Below the pieces are notes generated by a model, which made no database searches, was not told the origin of the DNA, and was given only the letters and a program-made list of their open reading frames with translations. A stretch of 62,091 nucleotides of DNA from an uncultured Saprospiraceae bacterium. Its GTDB lineage: Bacteria; Bacteroidota; Bacteroidia; Chitinophagales; Saprospiraceae. Each line of letters opens with the position of its first letter. The first letter of the stretch is position 1. The position numbers and the translations under genes are program-made. The stretch lies in NCBI GenBank assembly GCA_937923345.1, contig CAKZVJ010000197.1, positions 1-62,091 on the forward strand. The letters are read 5' to 3'. Shown piece by piece: positions 43,811 to 52,220 of the stretch.

Positions 43811-43915
43811 GCCATATCCAAACAAAGCCTTTTTGATAGTGCAAAATCTCTATCTTAAAAATGATCTTGGCAAGGGGAGCCCCCAAATCATGCTTATAAA
43901 ACAGCTAGACTATTA

Positions 43916-43923
43916 TATCTTTG
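43916..43923 (+). promoter_or_regulatory. -7 box 4 bases before the flavoprotein ATG
   Basis: TATCTTTG then CACT then the ATG at 43928: the same box and spacing as at 38830. Predicts a leaderless transcript. Confidence 0.6.
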
Positions 43924-43927
43924 CACT

Positions 43928-45502
43928 ATGATAAAAGAGGTGGAAGTAAGAATAGACTTGGCTCATGTGGGCGATGATGCGTACTTGAAGGAAAGGGGGC
44001 TCAAAAAGCTCTCCGTCAAGCCTGCGCGAGTTAAGCATTGGGAGATAGTCCGGCGGTCGATTGATGCCCGCAAACGAAACCCCATTTATGTGTATCGACT
44101 GCGCTATTTTCTAGATGAAGCGCCTGATGAAAAAACAAGCATTCTCAGTACTTTTCAGACCATCAAGGATAGACCTAGGGTGCTTATCGTAGGGGCTGGG
44201 CCGGCAGGGTATTTCGCTGCGCTTGAATTGATAGAGCTAGGGCTGCGTCCCATTATATTTGAGCAAGGAAAAGATGTAAGGGCGCGCCGAAAAGATCTCA
44301 AGGCCATTCAGCAAGATGGTTTTGTAAACGATAAATCTAACTACTGTTTTGGTGAAGGTGGCGCGGGGACTTACTCAGATGGTAAGTTGTATACGCGATC
44401 GCACAAGAGAGGTAAGATAATCAAAGTATTAGAGCTCCTAGTAGAGCATGGCGCGCAGACGGATATACTCATAGATGCCCATCCGCATATCGGTAGCAAT
44501 AAACTGCCCAAAATCGTGCAGAATATCAGAGAGACGATAGAAAAATATGGTGGAGAGATTCACTTTGATGCCACTATGACGGACTTGATGATGGATCAGG
44601 GGAAGTGTGTCGGAGTGGTAGTGAATGATGATACAGAATACAAGGGAGAGGGGGTGATACTAGCAACGGGTCACTCTGCGCGGGAAGTGTACCGGCTCTT
44701 AGACAAAAAAGGAATCACCATAGAGGCCAAGCCATTTGCCTTGGGAGTGCGTATCGAGCACCCGCAGTCGATCATCGACGAGGTGCAGTACAATAGAAAA
44801 GAGCGAGGCGATAAATTGCCAGCGGCCAGTTATTCTTTAGCTTGCCAAGTGGAAGAGAGAGGGGTATTTTCTTTTTGTATGTGCCCAGGTGGATTGGTCG
44901 TGCCTGCAGCTACTGCGCCAGGGGAGATCGTGGTCAATGGGATGTCCTTGTCCCGCAGAGATTCGCCCTACGCCAACGCTGGCACCGTGGTAGCGGTAGA
45001 AAAAGAAGATTTAGCACCCTATGATGATCATGGTGTGTTTGCGGGAATGGCCTTTCAGCAGGCAGTCGAGCAGAAGATGTTTTCGTTTGGAGATGGCTCG
45101 CAGCGAGGGCCGGCACAACGCTTGACAGACTTTGTCCAGGGGGACCTCTCTACAGATTTAGCAGCGAGCAGTTATATCCCTGGATTGTATCCCGCACCAC
45201 TGCACGAATTATTGCCTCACGGGATATATGCACGCCTCCAAAAAGGGGTGCAGCAATTTGGTCAGATGATGAAAGGGTACTACACCAGCGAAGCCAATGT
45301 GATTGGGGTAGAATCAAGAACAAGTTCGCCCGTCAAAATACCTAGATCTAAGGAGACGTACATGCATGAGGAGGCGGAGGCCTTGTTTCCATGTGGAGAA
45401 GGCGCAGGCTATGCAGGTGGCATTGTATCTGCGGCCATGGATGGTCAAAATGTCGCTAAAGCAGTTGCCAAGTATTTGAATAAAGATGCAAATAAAGCCT
45501 AA
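43928..45502 (+). CDS. COG2509-type FAD-dependent dehydrogenase
   Basis: Cytoplasmic flavoprotein of 524 residues. After about 85 N-terminal residues typical of this group, the Rossmann motif VLIVGAGPAGYFAALELIEL binds FAD. Then come NYCFGEGGAGTYSDGKLYTR, VILATGHSAREVYRLL, and near the end FPCGEGAGYAGGIVSAAMDG, the second FAD motif. This is the uncharacterised FAD-dependent dehydrogenase family (COG2509). The electron donor and substrate are unknown. The DoxX gene follows 78 bases later and may be cotranscribed. Confidence 0.88.
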   Translation: MIKEVEVRIDLAHVGDDAYLKERGLKKLSVKPARVKHWEIVRRSIDARKRNPIYVYRLRYFLDEAPDEKTSILSTFQTIKDRPRVLIVGAGPAGYFAALELIELGLRPIIFEQGKDVRARRKDLKAIQQDGFVNDKSNYCFGEGGAGTYSDGKLYTRSHKRGKIIKVLELLVEHGAQTDILIDAHPHIGSNKLPKIVQNIRETIEKYGGEIHFDATMTDLMMDQGKCVGVVVNDDTEYKGEGVILATGHSAREVYRLLDKKGITIEAKPFALGVRIEHPQSIIDEVQYNRKERGDKLPAASYSLACQVEERGVFSFCMCPGGLVVPAATAPGEIVVNGMSLSRRDSPYANAGTVVAVEKEDLAPYDDHGVFAGMAFQQAVEQKMFSFGDGSQRGPAQRLTDFVQGDLSTDLAASSYIPGLYPAPLHELLPHGIYARLQKGVQQFGQMMKGYYTSEANVIGVESRTSSPVKIPRSKETYMHEEAEALFPCGEGAGYAGGIVSAAMDGQNVAKAVAKYLNKDANKA

Positions 45503-45579
45503 ATTTGCCCATCAGAAGGTGAGGCATATTTTTTATCTGATATGGACTACCCCGAACTAAAAAGCACAAAAAATCACTG

Positions 45580-45996
45580 ATGAAAGATGTAGCTGACCTG
45601 ATAGCTCGTATATTTCTAGCCTTTATTTTTCTGTTTGAGGCCTATGACTCCATTGTTTTTTTTAAGGCGAACAAGGAGACGATGACTGAATATGGCATCA
45701 CTTGGAATCAAGATTTTCTGATGTATGCGAGTATCTTGCTTTTGATCCTAGGAGGGATCCTGATACTTATCGGATATCGCACATCGCTTGGCGCTATATG
45801 TTTGCTCATTTATTGGATTCCGCTCACCTTTGTGTTGTATTCTTTTTGGAATGATCCTGAAGAGGTGCGCCGAATCAATAGTTTGATGTTTATGAAAAAT
45901 ATGGCGATAGCTGGAGGCTTGCTGATGTTGTATGTCAACGAAGCTGGGCGCTACAGCGTCAAGCGAATTTTTGCTCGGGTGTACAACAAATCATAA
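45580..45996 (+). CDS. DoxX-like membrane protein
   Basis: Protein of 138 residues with four hydrophobic helices. The opening VADLIARIFLAFIFLFEAYD and the later LLLILGGILILIGYRTSLGA match the DoxX/DoxD-like family (SURF4-like fold). Members are often coupled to thiol or quinone chemistry, but the role is not defined. It lies downstream of the COG2509 flavoprotein on the same strand. Confidence 0.8.
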   Translation: MKDVADLIARIFLAFIFLFEAYDSIVFFKANKETMTEYGITWNQDFLMYASILLLILGGILILIGYRTSLGAICLLIYWIPLTFVLYSFWNDPEEVRRINSLMFMKNMAIAGGLLMLYVNEAGRYSVKRIFARVYNKS

Positions 45997-46062
45997 GGAA
46001 GCCTAGTCGAAAGAAATTGCTAAAAAATAGATTTTGTTTCGCTGCGTTTTTTTAGAGTGGAC

Positions 46063-46935
46063 TTATGACAAGGCATCATTATCATTCCGCAAAGAGACAT
46101 GTAATTCTTCCCCACATATTCTGCAAAATCTTGCATCATCTCGGTGGTGATCTTCTCCGCAGTCTGAACAAACTTGCGTATTGAGGTCAATTACTTTTTT
46201 GTTATTTTCTTTGACCATCTCTGCAGATACAATCCCCGTAGGCACTGCTATCACGGCATATCCTAATATCATCACCACCGAGGCCAAAAACTGTCCTAGT
46301 GGAGTAGAGGGGGTGATGTCTCCATAGCCCACCGTGGTCAAGGTGACGATCGCCCAGTATATAGAAGTAGGGATGCTGGAGAAATCTTCATTGAATCCTC
46401 CTTCTACCAAGTACATCACGGAGCCTAAGATGATGGTCATCAAAAATACAAAAGTCAGAAACACTGCTATTTTTTGCCTGCTGGCTTTGAGAGAGTCGAT
46501 GATATATTGACTCTCTTTGAGAAAGTTAGCGAGCTTAAATATTCTAAATACCCGCATCAATCTCAAGGCGCGTACCACGATGAGAAAGTGACTGTTGGGC
46601 AAGAAAAGTTCTAGGTAAGTAGGGATGGTCGCAAGCAAATCTATGATTCCAAAAAAGCTGGTCGCGTACTTGATCGGTCTGTGCACACAATATAGGCGCA
46701 AAGCATATTCAACGGTAAAAAAAATGGTGAAGAACCATTCCAAGACAGACAATTGGGCCTCGTACTTCACTTTGAACCAATCTATACTCTCCAGCATCAC
46801 CGTGATGACACTCAATACGATAATCACCATCAATATGATGTCAAACCATTTTCCAGCTTTTGTGTCCGCTTCGAAAATGATTTCATGTATCCGCTCTCGC
46901 GCAGGACTGAAATCTGATTTTACTTTTTTTGCCAT
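46063..46935 (-). CDS. Voltage-gated-type K+ channel with C-terminal zinc ribbon
   Basis: Six-helix ion channel of 290 residues. The S4-like segment IVVRALRLMRVFRIFKLANF carries regularly spaced Arg residues, the pore helix and filter read TLTTVGYGDITPSTPLG, and S6 follows. This is the Kv/ion transporter family. The cytoplasmic tail is unusual: QVCSDCGEDHHRDDARFCRICGEEL, two CxxC pairs with intervening His, a probable zinc ribbon. No RCK or cyclic-nucleotide domain. Gating by metal or redox is possible but inferred. Single gene. Confidence 0.9.
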   Translation of the reverse strand: MAKKVKSDFSPARERIHEIIFEADTKAGKWFDIILMVIIVLSVITVMLESIDWFKVKYEAQLSVLEWFFTIFFTVEYALRLYCVHRPIKYATSFFGIIDLLATIPTYLELFLPNSHFLIVVRALRLMRVFRIFKLANFLKESQYIIDSLKASRQKIAVFLTFVFLMTIILGSVMYLVEGGFNEDFSSIPTSIYWAIVTLTTVGYGDITPSTPLGQFLASVVMILGYAVIAVPTGIVSAEMVKENNKKVIDLNTQVCSDCGEDHHRDDARFCRICGEELHVSLRNDNDALS

Positions 46936-47221
46936 TACTATTGTCCAGGATGGTTTGGTAATTTTCGAAAAATCTTAAATCAAAGCAAACTAATTGTATG
47001 ATTATTTGCTGGTTACGAGTTGCATTGCTTTAGCTATAGCCTACTCCTTTTTGCGATCTAAAATTTGGTCTCCAACCATTGGTATTTATAAAAACGAATT
47101 TTCGCCTTTATAGGTGCAAATATATGAAAAGCATGTAAAATCTGTTTTGGCGCTTCAGTTTAGGAAGCTTTTCATAGGTGCTAGCGCTGCTATCTTCTGC
47201 TCATCAGACTTGGATTAGTAT

Positions 47222-47405
47222 GTTTTGGGGTCATCACGAGCCCGATGAAAAATCGGGCCGTGACCGCGTCGTTCGCTATTACCCTACTAGACGCATGGCC
47301 ATGCGTCTAGTAGGATACCGCTACCACCGCTTGCCTCTAGCGCCCTCCGGTTGCCGTGCTTGGATGCCTACGGCATGTCGCAATGGCGACAATTGTGCTG
47401 AGTCA
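47222..47405 (+). repeat. REP-like element with two strong hairpins
   Basis: Starts TTTTGGGGTCATCACG. The first hairpin is GCCCGAT-GAAAA-ATCGGGC (47240-47258), followed by CGCGTCGTTCGCTATT. The second is a perfect 32-base palindrome (47283-47298 with 47299-47314), then ATACCGCTACCACCGCTTGCC, shared with the 61535 copy. The reading frame across it is not a gene. Confidence 0.82.
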
Positions 47406-47757
47406 AATCGGCTATGGGATCATCAAAATAAGACTAAGATGACGAAAAAATTGCCGAAATCATTGCACTGTGGCCTTTTGAATGGTCTCAAAAAGGACTT
47501 AAAAGTGAAAATTGGTCGACCGACAAAAATTACGTCAAAAAGCAAACCTTTTTTGAAATGACACGAATTACATATGTTATGTGTTCATATTCAACATTTT
47601 TTAGATTGTAATTACTTTATATTAGAAATTTTTCATTTCTTTACCCTCGGAGAAGTTTAGCAGCTATCCACTATTACAATCAATTCTATGTTAGGACGAA
47701 AATACTACTCCCACTGCGGAGCATAGATGCTATTGTAAATCTGTTTAAATAAGAAAT
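47406..47757. other. Region upstream of the LytTR regulator gene
   Basis: About 350 bases. It holds one short ATG frame (47439-47561, 40 codons; very basic, with KVKIGRPTKITSKSKP). This frame has no ribosome-binding or -7 signal that I can see, so I do not call it. The rest is AT-rich and should contain the promoter for the regulator-peptide-kinase locus. Confidence 0.4.
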
Positions 47758-48519
47758 GTGATAAGAGCGATTATTATTGAGGATGAGTTGAATAGCCTCA
47801 AAAATCTAAAAAATTTAATCCAAGAGCATTGTCCTGATATTGAATTATTAGGGACAGCTACTAGTGTAGCGGAGGGTCAGGTACTACTACAAAATCTAGG
47901 TACCAAGATTGATCTAGCCTTCATGGATATTCAGTTATCAGATGGATTGATTTTTAACCTATTGGATCAAAATCCCAACATCACGTTTAATATTATTTTC
48001 GTGACTGCCTTTTCTGAGTATGCTATTCAGGCCTGTAGATATAGTTCTATCGACTATGTGCAGAAACCTATAGATCCAGATAAATTGGTAGAGGCGGTGA
48101 GTCGTTATTCACCCAGAGCAGACGAATCGATCAGTGAACGCTTGGATGTATTCAGAGAGTACTACACCAATCCTAACATATTTTCAAAGATGAGTATCTC
48201 CGCAGTAGACGGAATCTACTTTGTAAATATCAAAGATATAGTCAGATTAGAAGGAGAAGATAACTACACGCATATCTTTTTGGAAAACAAGCAGAAGATA
48301 ACGGTTTCCAAAACTATAAAGTGGTATGCTGATTTATTGGAAAACAAAAATTTCTTTCGTGTACACAAAAAGCATGTGATCAATTTGAACTACATGCAAA
48401 AGTTTGTGAAAGGAGAGGGCGGATATCTTATAATGGATGATAGCAAAGAGATAGAAGTATCGAGAAGAAGAAGACCTGCTTTTATACAGCAGTTAAAGAA
48501 TATGCAAATGGGAATGTAA
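47758..48519 (+). CDS. LytTR-family response regulator
   Basis: Protein of 253 residues from a GTG start. The receiver domain has the acidic pair in IIIEDELNSL, the phospho-acceptor Asp in LAFMDIQLSDG, Thr in FVTAFSEYAI and Lys in YVQKPIDP. The C-terminal LytTR DNA-binding domain follows (IVRLEGEDNYTHIFLENKQK to FFRVHKKHVINLNYM). It should bind direct repeats upstream of target genes. It is followed by a double-glycine peptide gene (108 bases) and a TPR histidine kinase, which together form a likely signalling cassette. LytTR regulators control bacteriocin and pheromone genes in other phyla (AgrA, ComE, PlnC). Confidence 0.93.
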   Translation: MIRAIIIEDELNSLKNLKNLIQEHCPDIELLGTATSVAEGQVLLQNLGTKIDLAFMDIQLSDGLIFNLLDQNPNITFNIIFVTAFSEYAIQACRYSSIDYVQKPIDPDKLVEAVSRYSPRADESISERLDVFREYYTNPNIFSKMSISAVDGIYFVNIKDIVRLEGEDNYTHIFLENKQKITVSKTIKWYADLLENKNFFRVHKKHVINLNYMQKFVKGEGGYLIMDDSKEIEVSRRRRPAFIQQLKNMQMGM

Positions 48520-48626
48520 TACGACAATGTAGTATTACCTCTCAGACGCAAAAGGGATTGTGTTTTTTTTGGAAAGCGCAATATTGTATTTACTGACAAT
48601 TTTTAACATTACGAAAATCCTATACT

Positions 48627-48764
48627 ATGGGAAAATTGGTTAAACTTCAGGACTTGAAGAAGGACCTGTTTGTACTCGACCTTGTGGATATGCAAAAAAT
48701 CAAGGGAGGAAGCAAGCGATCATTTTTCTGGTTTGGTGGTTGGGGAGGTACTGTACCTCACTGA
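48627..48764 (+). CDS. Double-glycine leader peptide, putative pheromone or bacteriocin precursor
   Basis: A 45-residue precursor. The leader ends LDLVDMQKIKGG, which fits the GG-leader consensus LSxxELxxIxGG position by position: Leu-12, Asp-11, Asp-8, Met-7, Ile-4, Gly-2, Gly-1. Cleavage would release the 17-residue core SKRSFFWFGGWGGTVPH, with five aromatics, two basic residues and four Gly. GG leaders are cut and exported by C39-peptidase ABC transporters; none is encoded in this window. There is no Cys, so no lanthionine. It lies between the LytTR regulator and TPR kinase genes on the same strand. A signalling peptide is my first choice, an antimicrobial the second. Confidence 0.8.
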   Translation: MGKLVKLQDLKKDLFVLDLVDMQKIKGGSKRSFFWFGGWGGTVPH

Positions 48765-48840
48765 TTCACTGTCAAGAAATTAACGGGGCACAGTTTTGTG
48801 TACCCGTTTTTGTTATTTTTTGTCTTTACTGTTTTGTCCT

Positions 48841-50745
48841 ATGTATACAGAATCTATTTCTCGACTCGAACAAGCTATTCTATCTAGCGAAGAGCCTATC
48901 CAACGACTTCGTATGCTTGATCAATTGACTGATCAGCTTATTTACACTGATAATAAGAGAGCAAAATTTGCTATTCATCAAATGGAGATGCTGCTAAGGG
49001 AGCATAAAGAGCCTGAGATATTTTTGAGCTATTTGCTGAAAGCAGGAGTGATTCATAATCAAGACTACGATTATGAATTGGCTGAGAGTATGTTTAAAAA
49101 TGCGATCGAAATTTTAGAAACATCTGGGGACGTCAAAGAACAAATCGAAGCATATATTGACTTTGCCGGAGTTTGTATCAATCTGGACAAACTAGATGTA
49201 GCTAGGTATTACATTGCTAAAGCAGAGCGTATATTGCGTGATTTTCCTGAACCAAAACTAAAAGCAAGACTACTCTGTAGAGAAGCAGGAGTACTGCTCA
49301 AAGCAGAAAATTATGATAAGGCGCTTTCTGTTTTTCACAAAGCGCAAAAGAGATTCGATAAGGCGGTAGCCTTAGAAACTAAAGATTATTATTTCCAAAC
49401 AGTCATCCAAAGTGGACTGGGTAATATCTTTGAGCACAACGGCGATGTGAAGCAGAGCGTACAGGCCTATACCAATGTGGTAGACATCTGCGAAAAGAAT
49501 AAAATCAAAGGCCGGATGAGCTGGCACTATCTATTGTGTGGCTTAGGCTACATCGCTTTGGAAGAATATGAAACGGCAAAATCATTTTTTGAAAAATCAA
49601 TATCGACCACCGATGATGATAGTATGGCTGCTAAAGCGGGAGCTTATGCCAATGCTGGGTACTGCCTATTCGAACAAGGCGAAAACAAAAAAGCATTAGA
49701 AAAATATATTGCTGCAGAGAATATTTACGATCAGCAAGAAAAGAAGGATTTAAAGAATCTTTTCTATTTACAACTATGGAAAGCGGAGGCGTACTTACGA
49801 TTGAATAAAAACCAAAAGCGGTCAGATTCTCTTCTCCGCGCTTTTGAGTATGCTAAAGCTAGTGGGAGCAATAAATTATTGGCTATCATGTACCAGTCGA
49901 TTGCTGCTTTTTATGCAGAACAAGAAAACTTCGAAATGGCCTATAAGTATCAATTGATGCACACCAACCATAACGAAGAATATCAACAGGAAGTAAAAGC
50001 AAGAAAAATCACTGAGCTCCAAATAAAGTACGACGCACAAAGAAAGGAGCAAGAATCAGAACTACTGCGTTTGGAGTCAAAAAAGCTTCAGCTAAAAGCC
50101 TTGAGAGCGCAGATGAATCCTCATTTTATTCATAATGCACTCAACTCTATACAGGGCTATATAAGTTCTAATGAAAAAGAAAATGCAGCCAAATACCTTG
50201 CGCAATTTGCGAGCCTAATCAGAAAGAGTCTTTACTATTCTGATATAGAAAGTTTATCTCTTGAAGACGAGGTAGAATTTCTCAAAGAGTATTTAGCCAT
50301 CAATAAAAAACTACGCTACTCTGATCAGATGTCTTACCTGGTCAAGGTAGATGAAGACCTAGAGGAGGACTTGACTTGTCTACCGAGTATGATCGTGCAG
50401 CCTTATGTAGAAAATGCATTAGAGCACGGCATACGAACTAGAAGCGATGGTAAGTTGCTGGTAGAGTTTCTGTATCATACCGACGATACTATCAAGTGCA
50501 TTATTGAAGATAACGGAATCGGAAGAGTAAAAGCAGGCGAAATTCAAGCCAAGGGGGGGTATCATGAGCAGCATAAGTCCATGGGCACCTCTATTACCCA
50601 AAAGAGATTGGAAGTCCTCAAATCTAGCCTTAATAGCCCCGACCTATCTGTAGAAACCATCGACTTGTATGACAAAAATACAGGCAAAGCTATGGGGACA
50701 AGGGTAGTACTGATCCTCCCCGTTGTCGATTTTAAACTCAAATAG
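48841..50745 (+). CDS. Cytoplasmic TPR histidine kinase, LytS/YehU-like catalytic part
   Basis: Protein of 634 residues. Residues 1-390 are about eight TPR-like units (for example YELAESMFKNAIEILETSGD). A coiled coil (QRKEQESELLRLESKKLQLK) and a His_kinase (PF06580) module follow. The phospho-acceptor His is in QMNPHFIHNALNSI, and HATPase motifs are IVQPYVENALEHGI and IIEDNGIGRVKAG. Unlike most Bacteroidota TPR kinases there is no transmembrane helix between TPRs and kinase. The ATG at 48841 gives no signal peptide, so it should be soluble. The frame also opens at a GTG at 48796. The likely partner is the LytTR regulator two genes upstream. Confidence 0.9.
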   Translation: MYTESISRLEQAILSSEEPIQRLRMLDQLTDQLIYTDNKRAKFAIHQMEMLLREHKEPEIFLSYLLKAGVIHNQDYDYELAESMFKNAIEILETSGDVKEQIEAYIDFAGVCINLDKLDVARYYIAKAERILRDFPEPKLKARLLCREAGVLLKAENYDKALSVFHKAQKRFDKAVALETKDYYFQTVIQSGLGNIFEHNGDVKQSVQAYTNVVDICEKNKIKGRMSWHYLLCGLGYIALEEYETAKSFFEKSISTTDDDSMAAKAGAYANAGYCLFEQGENKKALEKYIAAENIYDQQEKKDLKNLFYLQLWKAEAYLRLNKNQKRSDSLLRAFEYAKASGSNKLLAIMYQSIAAFYAEQENFEMAYKYQLMHTNHNEEYQQEVKARKITELQIKYDAQRKEQESELLRLESKKLQLKALRAQMNPHFIHNALNSIQGYISSNEKENAAKYLAQFASLIRKSLYYSDIESLSLEDEVEFLKEYLAINKKLRYSDQMSYLVKVDEDLEEDLTCLPSMIVQPYVENALEHGIRTRSDGKLLVEFLYHTDDTIKCIIEDNGIGRVKAGEIQAKGGYHEQHKSMGTSITQKRLEVLKSSLNSPDLSVETIDLYDKNTGKAMGTRVVLILPVVDFKLK

Positions 50746-50905
50746 CTCCATTTCGACCATATTTTAGGCAAGACTGACGACCGCTTTCTAAGCCAAAGGA
50801 ACCACTTCTATATCATTTGCTACACCCCCGTCAAAGTGGCTAACATATAACATAAAACACTCATATATTTATCCTAGTTTTCTCATAGTATGTTTGTTTA
50901 ATCTT

Positions 50906-50948
50906 CCTGCATCTTACTCCCTTTTAGATGCAGGGATTTTTTTTTGTA
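50906..50948 (+). terminator. Terminator of the kinase transcript
   Basis: CCTGCATCT (50906-50914) pairs with AGATGCAGG (50926-50934), followed by GATTTTTTTTTT. It lies 160 bases after the kinase stop. The surrounding 50746-51160 gap holds no gene that I can support. Confidence 0.85.
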
Positions 50949-51160
50949 CCTAGGTAAGGGGGTTCATTGATCATTGCCTCAGGTAAATAAAGATGGTTCT
51001 ACTAGGATTTGTGTGGGTAGGCCTGATAAGGGACCTAGTGAAATGGAGAGTGGACTAATAGTTCTAGATAAGAGCTATGGGACATCAGATATAGGCGCTT
51101 CTAAGGAAAGAATATATTTGTTGACTCTATTCATTAATATTGCTACTTTTTATACTGTCC

Positions 51161-52219
51161 TTACAAAGCCTTTTCTATTTTTTTAAGCAATTCTTTTCCT
51201 GCTTCATCAAATGCATCTAGTGAGGAAGGGTCTTTTTTGGATAAGGCGAGAATCATAAAATTATCCGCCAAGACTTCATCTGGATGTATGATATATTGGG
51301 TGTTGTATTTTATTTGATCGAAGAAGGAAGGCATCGCATCATCAGGCACCATTGCTTGCCCCTCAGCATCAGAAATTACTTTCCAGCTTCCATCCGATTG
51401 CTTCTGCACCTCAAATAAGTCAAAATAGAGATAGTCGAAAAACTGCCCTTTCTCTTTTGTGAATTTCGGTAGGGTAGAGCTAATGATTGGAATGCATTTG
51501 ATATCTCCTTTGCTAGAAGTCAAATCAATGGCATAGGCAAAATTAGGACCATCTGGATTAGACAATATGCGTTCTTTCAAAGGGCTGTCTATAAGTAGCT
51601 CTCTTGAGTCTCCAATCTGCTTAAAGCCGATGATGTTGTATAGTGCAGCTTGTTTATCTGGCTTTGCTCTACTGTATAAATGAAAGATCTCGTGCAACAT
51701 CACTGAGAGCATAGACTGATTATCTCTTAATGCGATCCGCTCCGCTGGAAAAACGATACAGTTTTCGCGTGTGTAAAAAGCGTCTCCACCATAGTAGGTA
51801 CCTTTGGATTTGATGAGCTTCACATTCGGGGGGAGTATATTTTTGTTGAGTCCATTGCATAGATTAACGGCCTCCGCCCAAAGACCACTCATCCACTTGA
51901 TTTCTTCATCTGTAAAGTTGGTGACGTCTACTTGTAGGTATTTCTTATATCTACTGACTAGTGACTCCATCGACTCATCCTCTTTGCAATCGCCTTTCAT
52001 CTGAATGCACATATCCAGTCTTGTCAATCGACTGAATATTTGATTTGTATTGTCGATGAGCACAGTTTTGGACGCATCTAGACTATCGAGAAATTCTACG
52101 GTGATGTCTGAAACGACCGTTGGGCTAGGAGTGGATTGACCTATTTGTTTTGGCTTGCATGCAAAACAGATGCAAACTACTGCGACAAGTAATATAATTT
52201 GGTGCGTATATTTTTTCAT
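51161..52219 (-). CDS. Lipoprotein with HExxH metallopeptidase-like motif
   Basis: Protein of 352 residues with a lipoprotein signal (ILLVAVVCICFAC). In the middle, SMLSVMLHEIFHLYSRAK contains a zinc-binding HExxH helix. A later segment, YIIHPDEVLADNFMI, carries a plausible third ligand Glu in the ExxAxNF style of gluzincins. That suggests an extracytoplasmic zinc peptidase, but the family is not one I can name. It is one base downstream of tex on the same strand, an unusual partner for a cytosolic RNA-binding factor. Confidence 0.7.
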   Translation of the reverse strand: MKKYTHQIILLVAVVCICFACKPKQIGQSTPSPTVVSDITVEFLDSLDASKTVLIDNTNQIFSRLTRLDMCIQMKGDCKEDESMESLVSRYKKYLQVDVTNFTDEEIKWMSGLWAEAVNLCNGLNKNILPPNVKLIKSKGTYYGGDAFYTRENCIVFPAERIALRDNQSMLSVMLHEIFHLYSRAKPDKQAALYNIIGFKQIGDSRELLIDSPLKERILSNPDGPNFAYAIDLTSSKGDIKCIPIISSTLPKFTKEKGQFFDYLYFDLFEVQKQSDGSWKVISDAEGQAMVPDDAMPSFFDQIKYNTQYIIHPDEVLADNFMILALSKKDPSSLDAFDEAGKELLKKIEKAL

Positions 52220-52220
52220 T

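Noticed and set aside
47178-47561. 127-codon frame, including a 40-codon basic ORF from 47439
   Set aside because: The first two thirds read through the REP-like copy at 47222-47405. The downstream part (GRPTKIT) recalls DNA-binding proteins, but it is too short and has no start signal.
50974-51186. 70-codon frame after the kinase terminator
   Set aside because: Starts with TTG, has no domain, and overlaps the end of the HExxH lipoprotein gene on the other strand.
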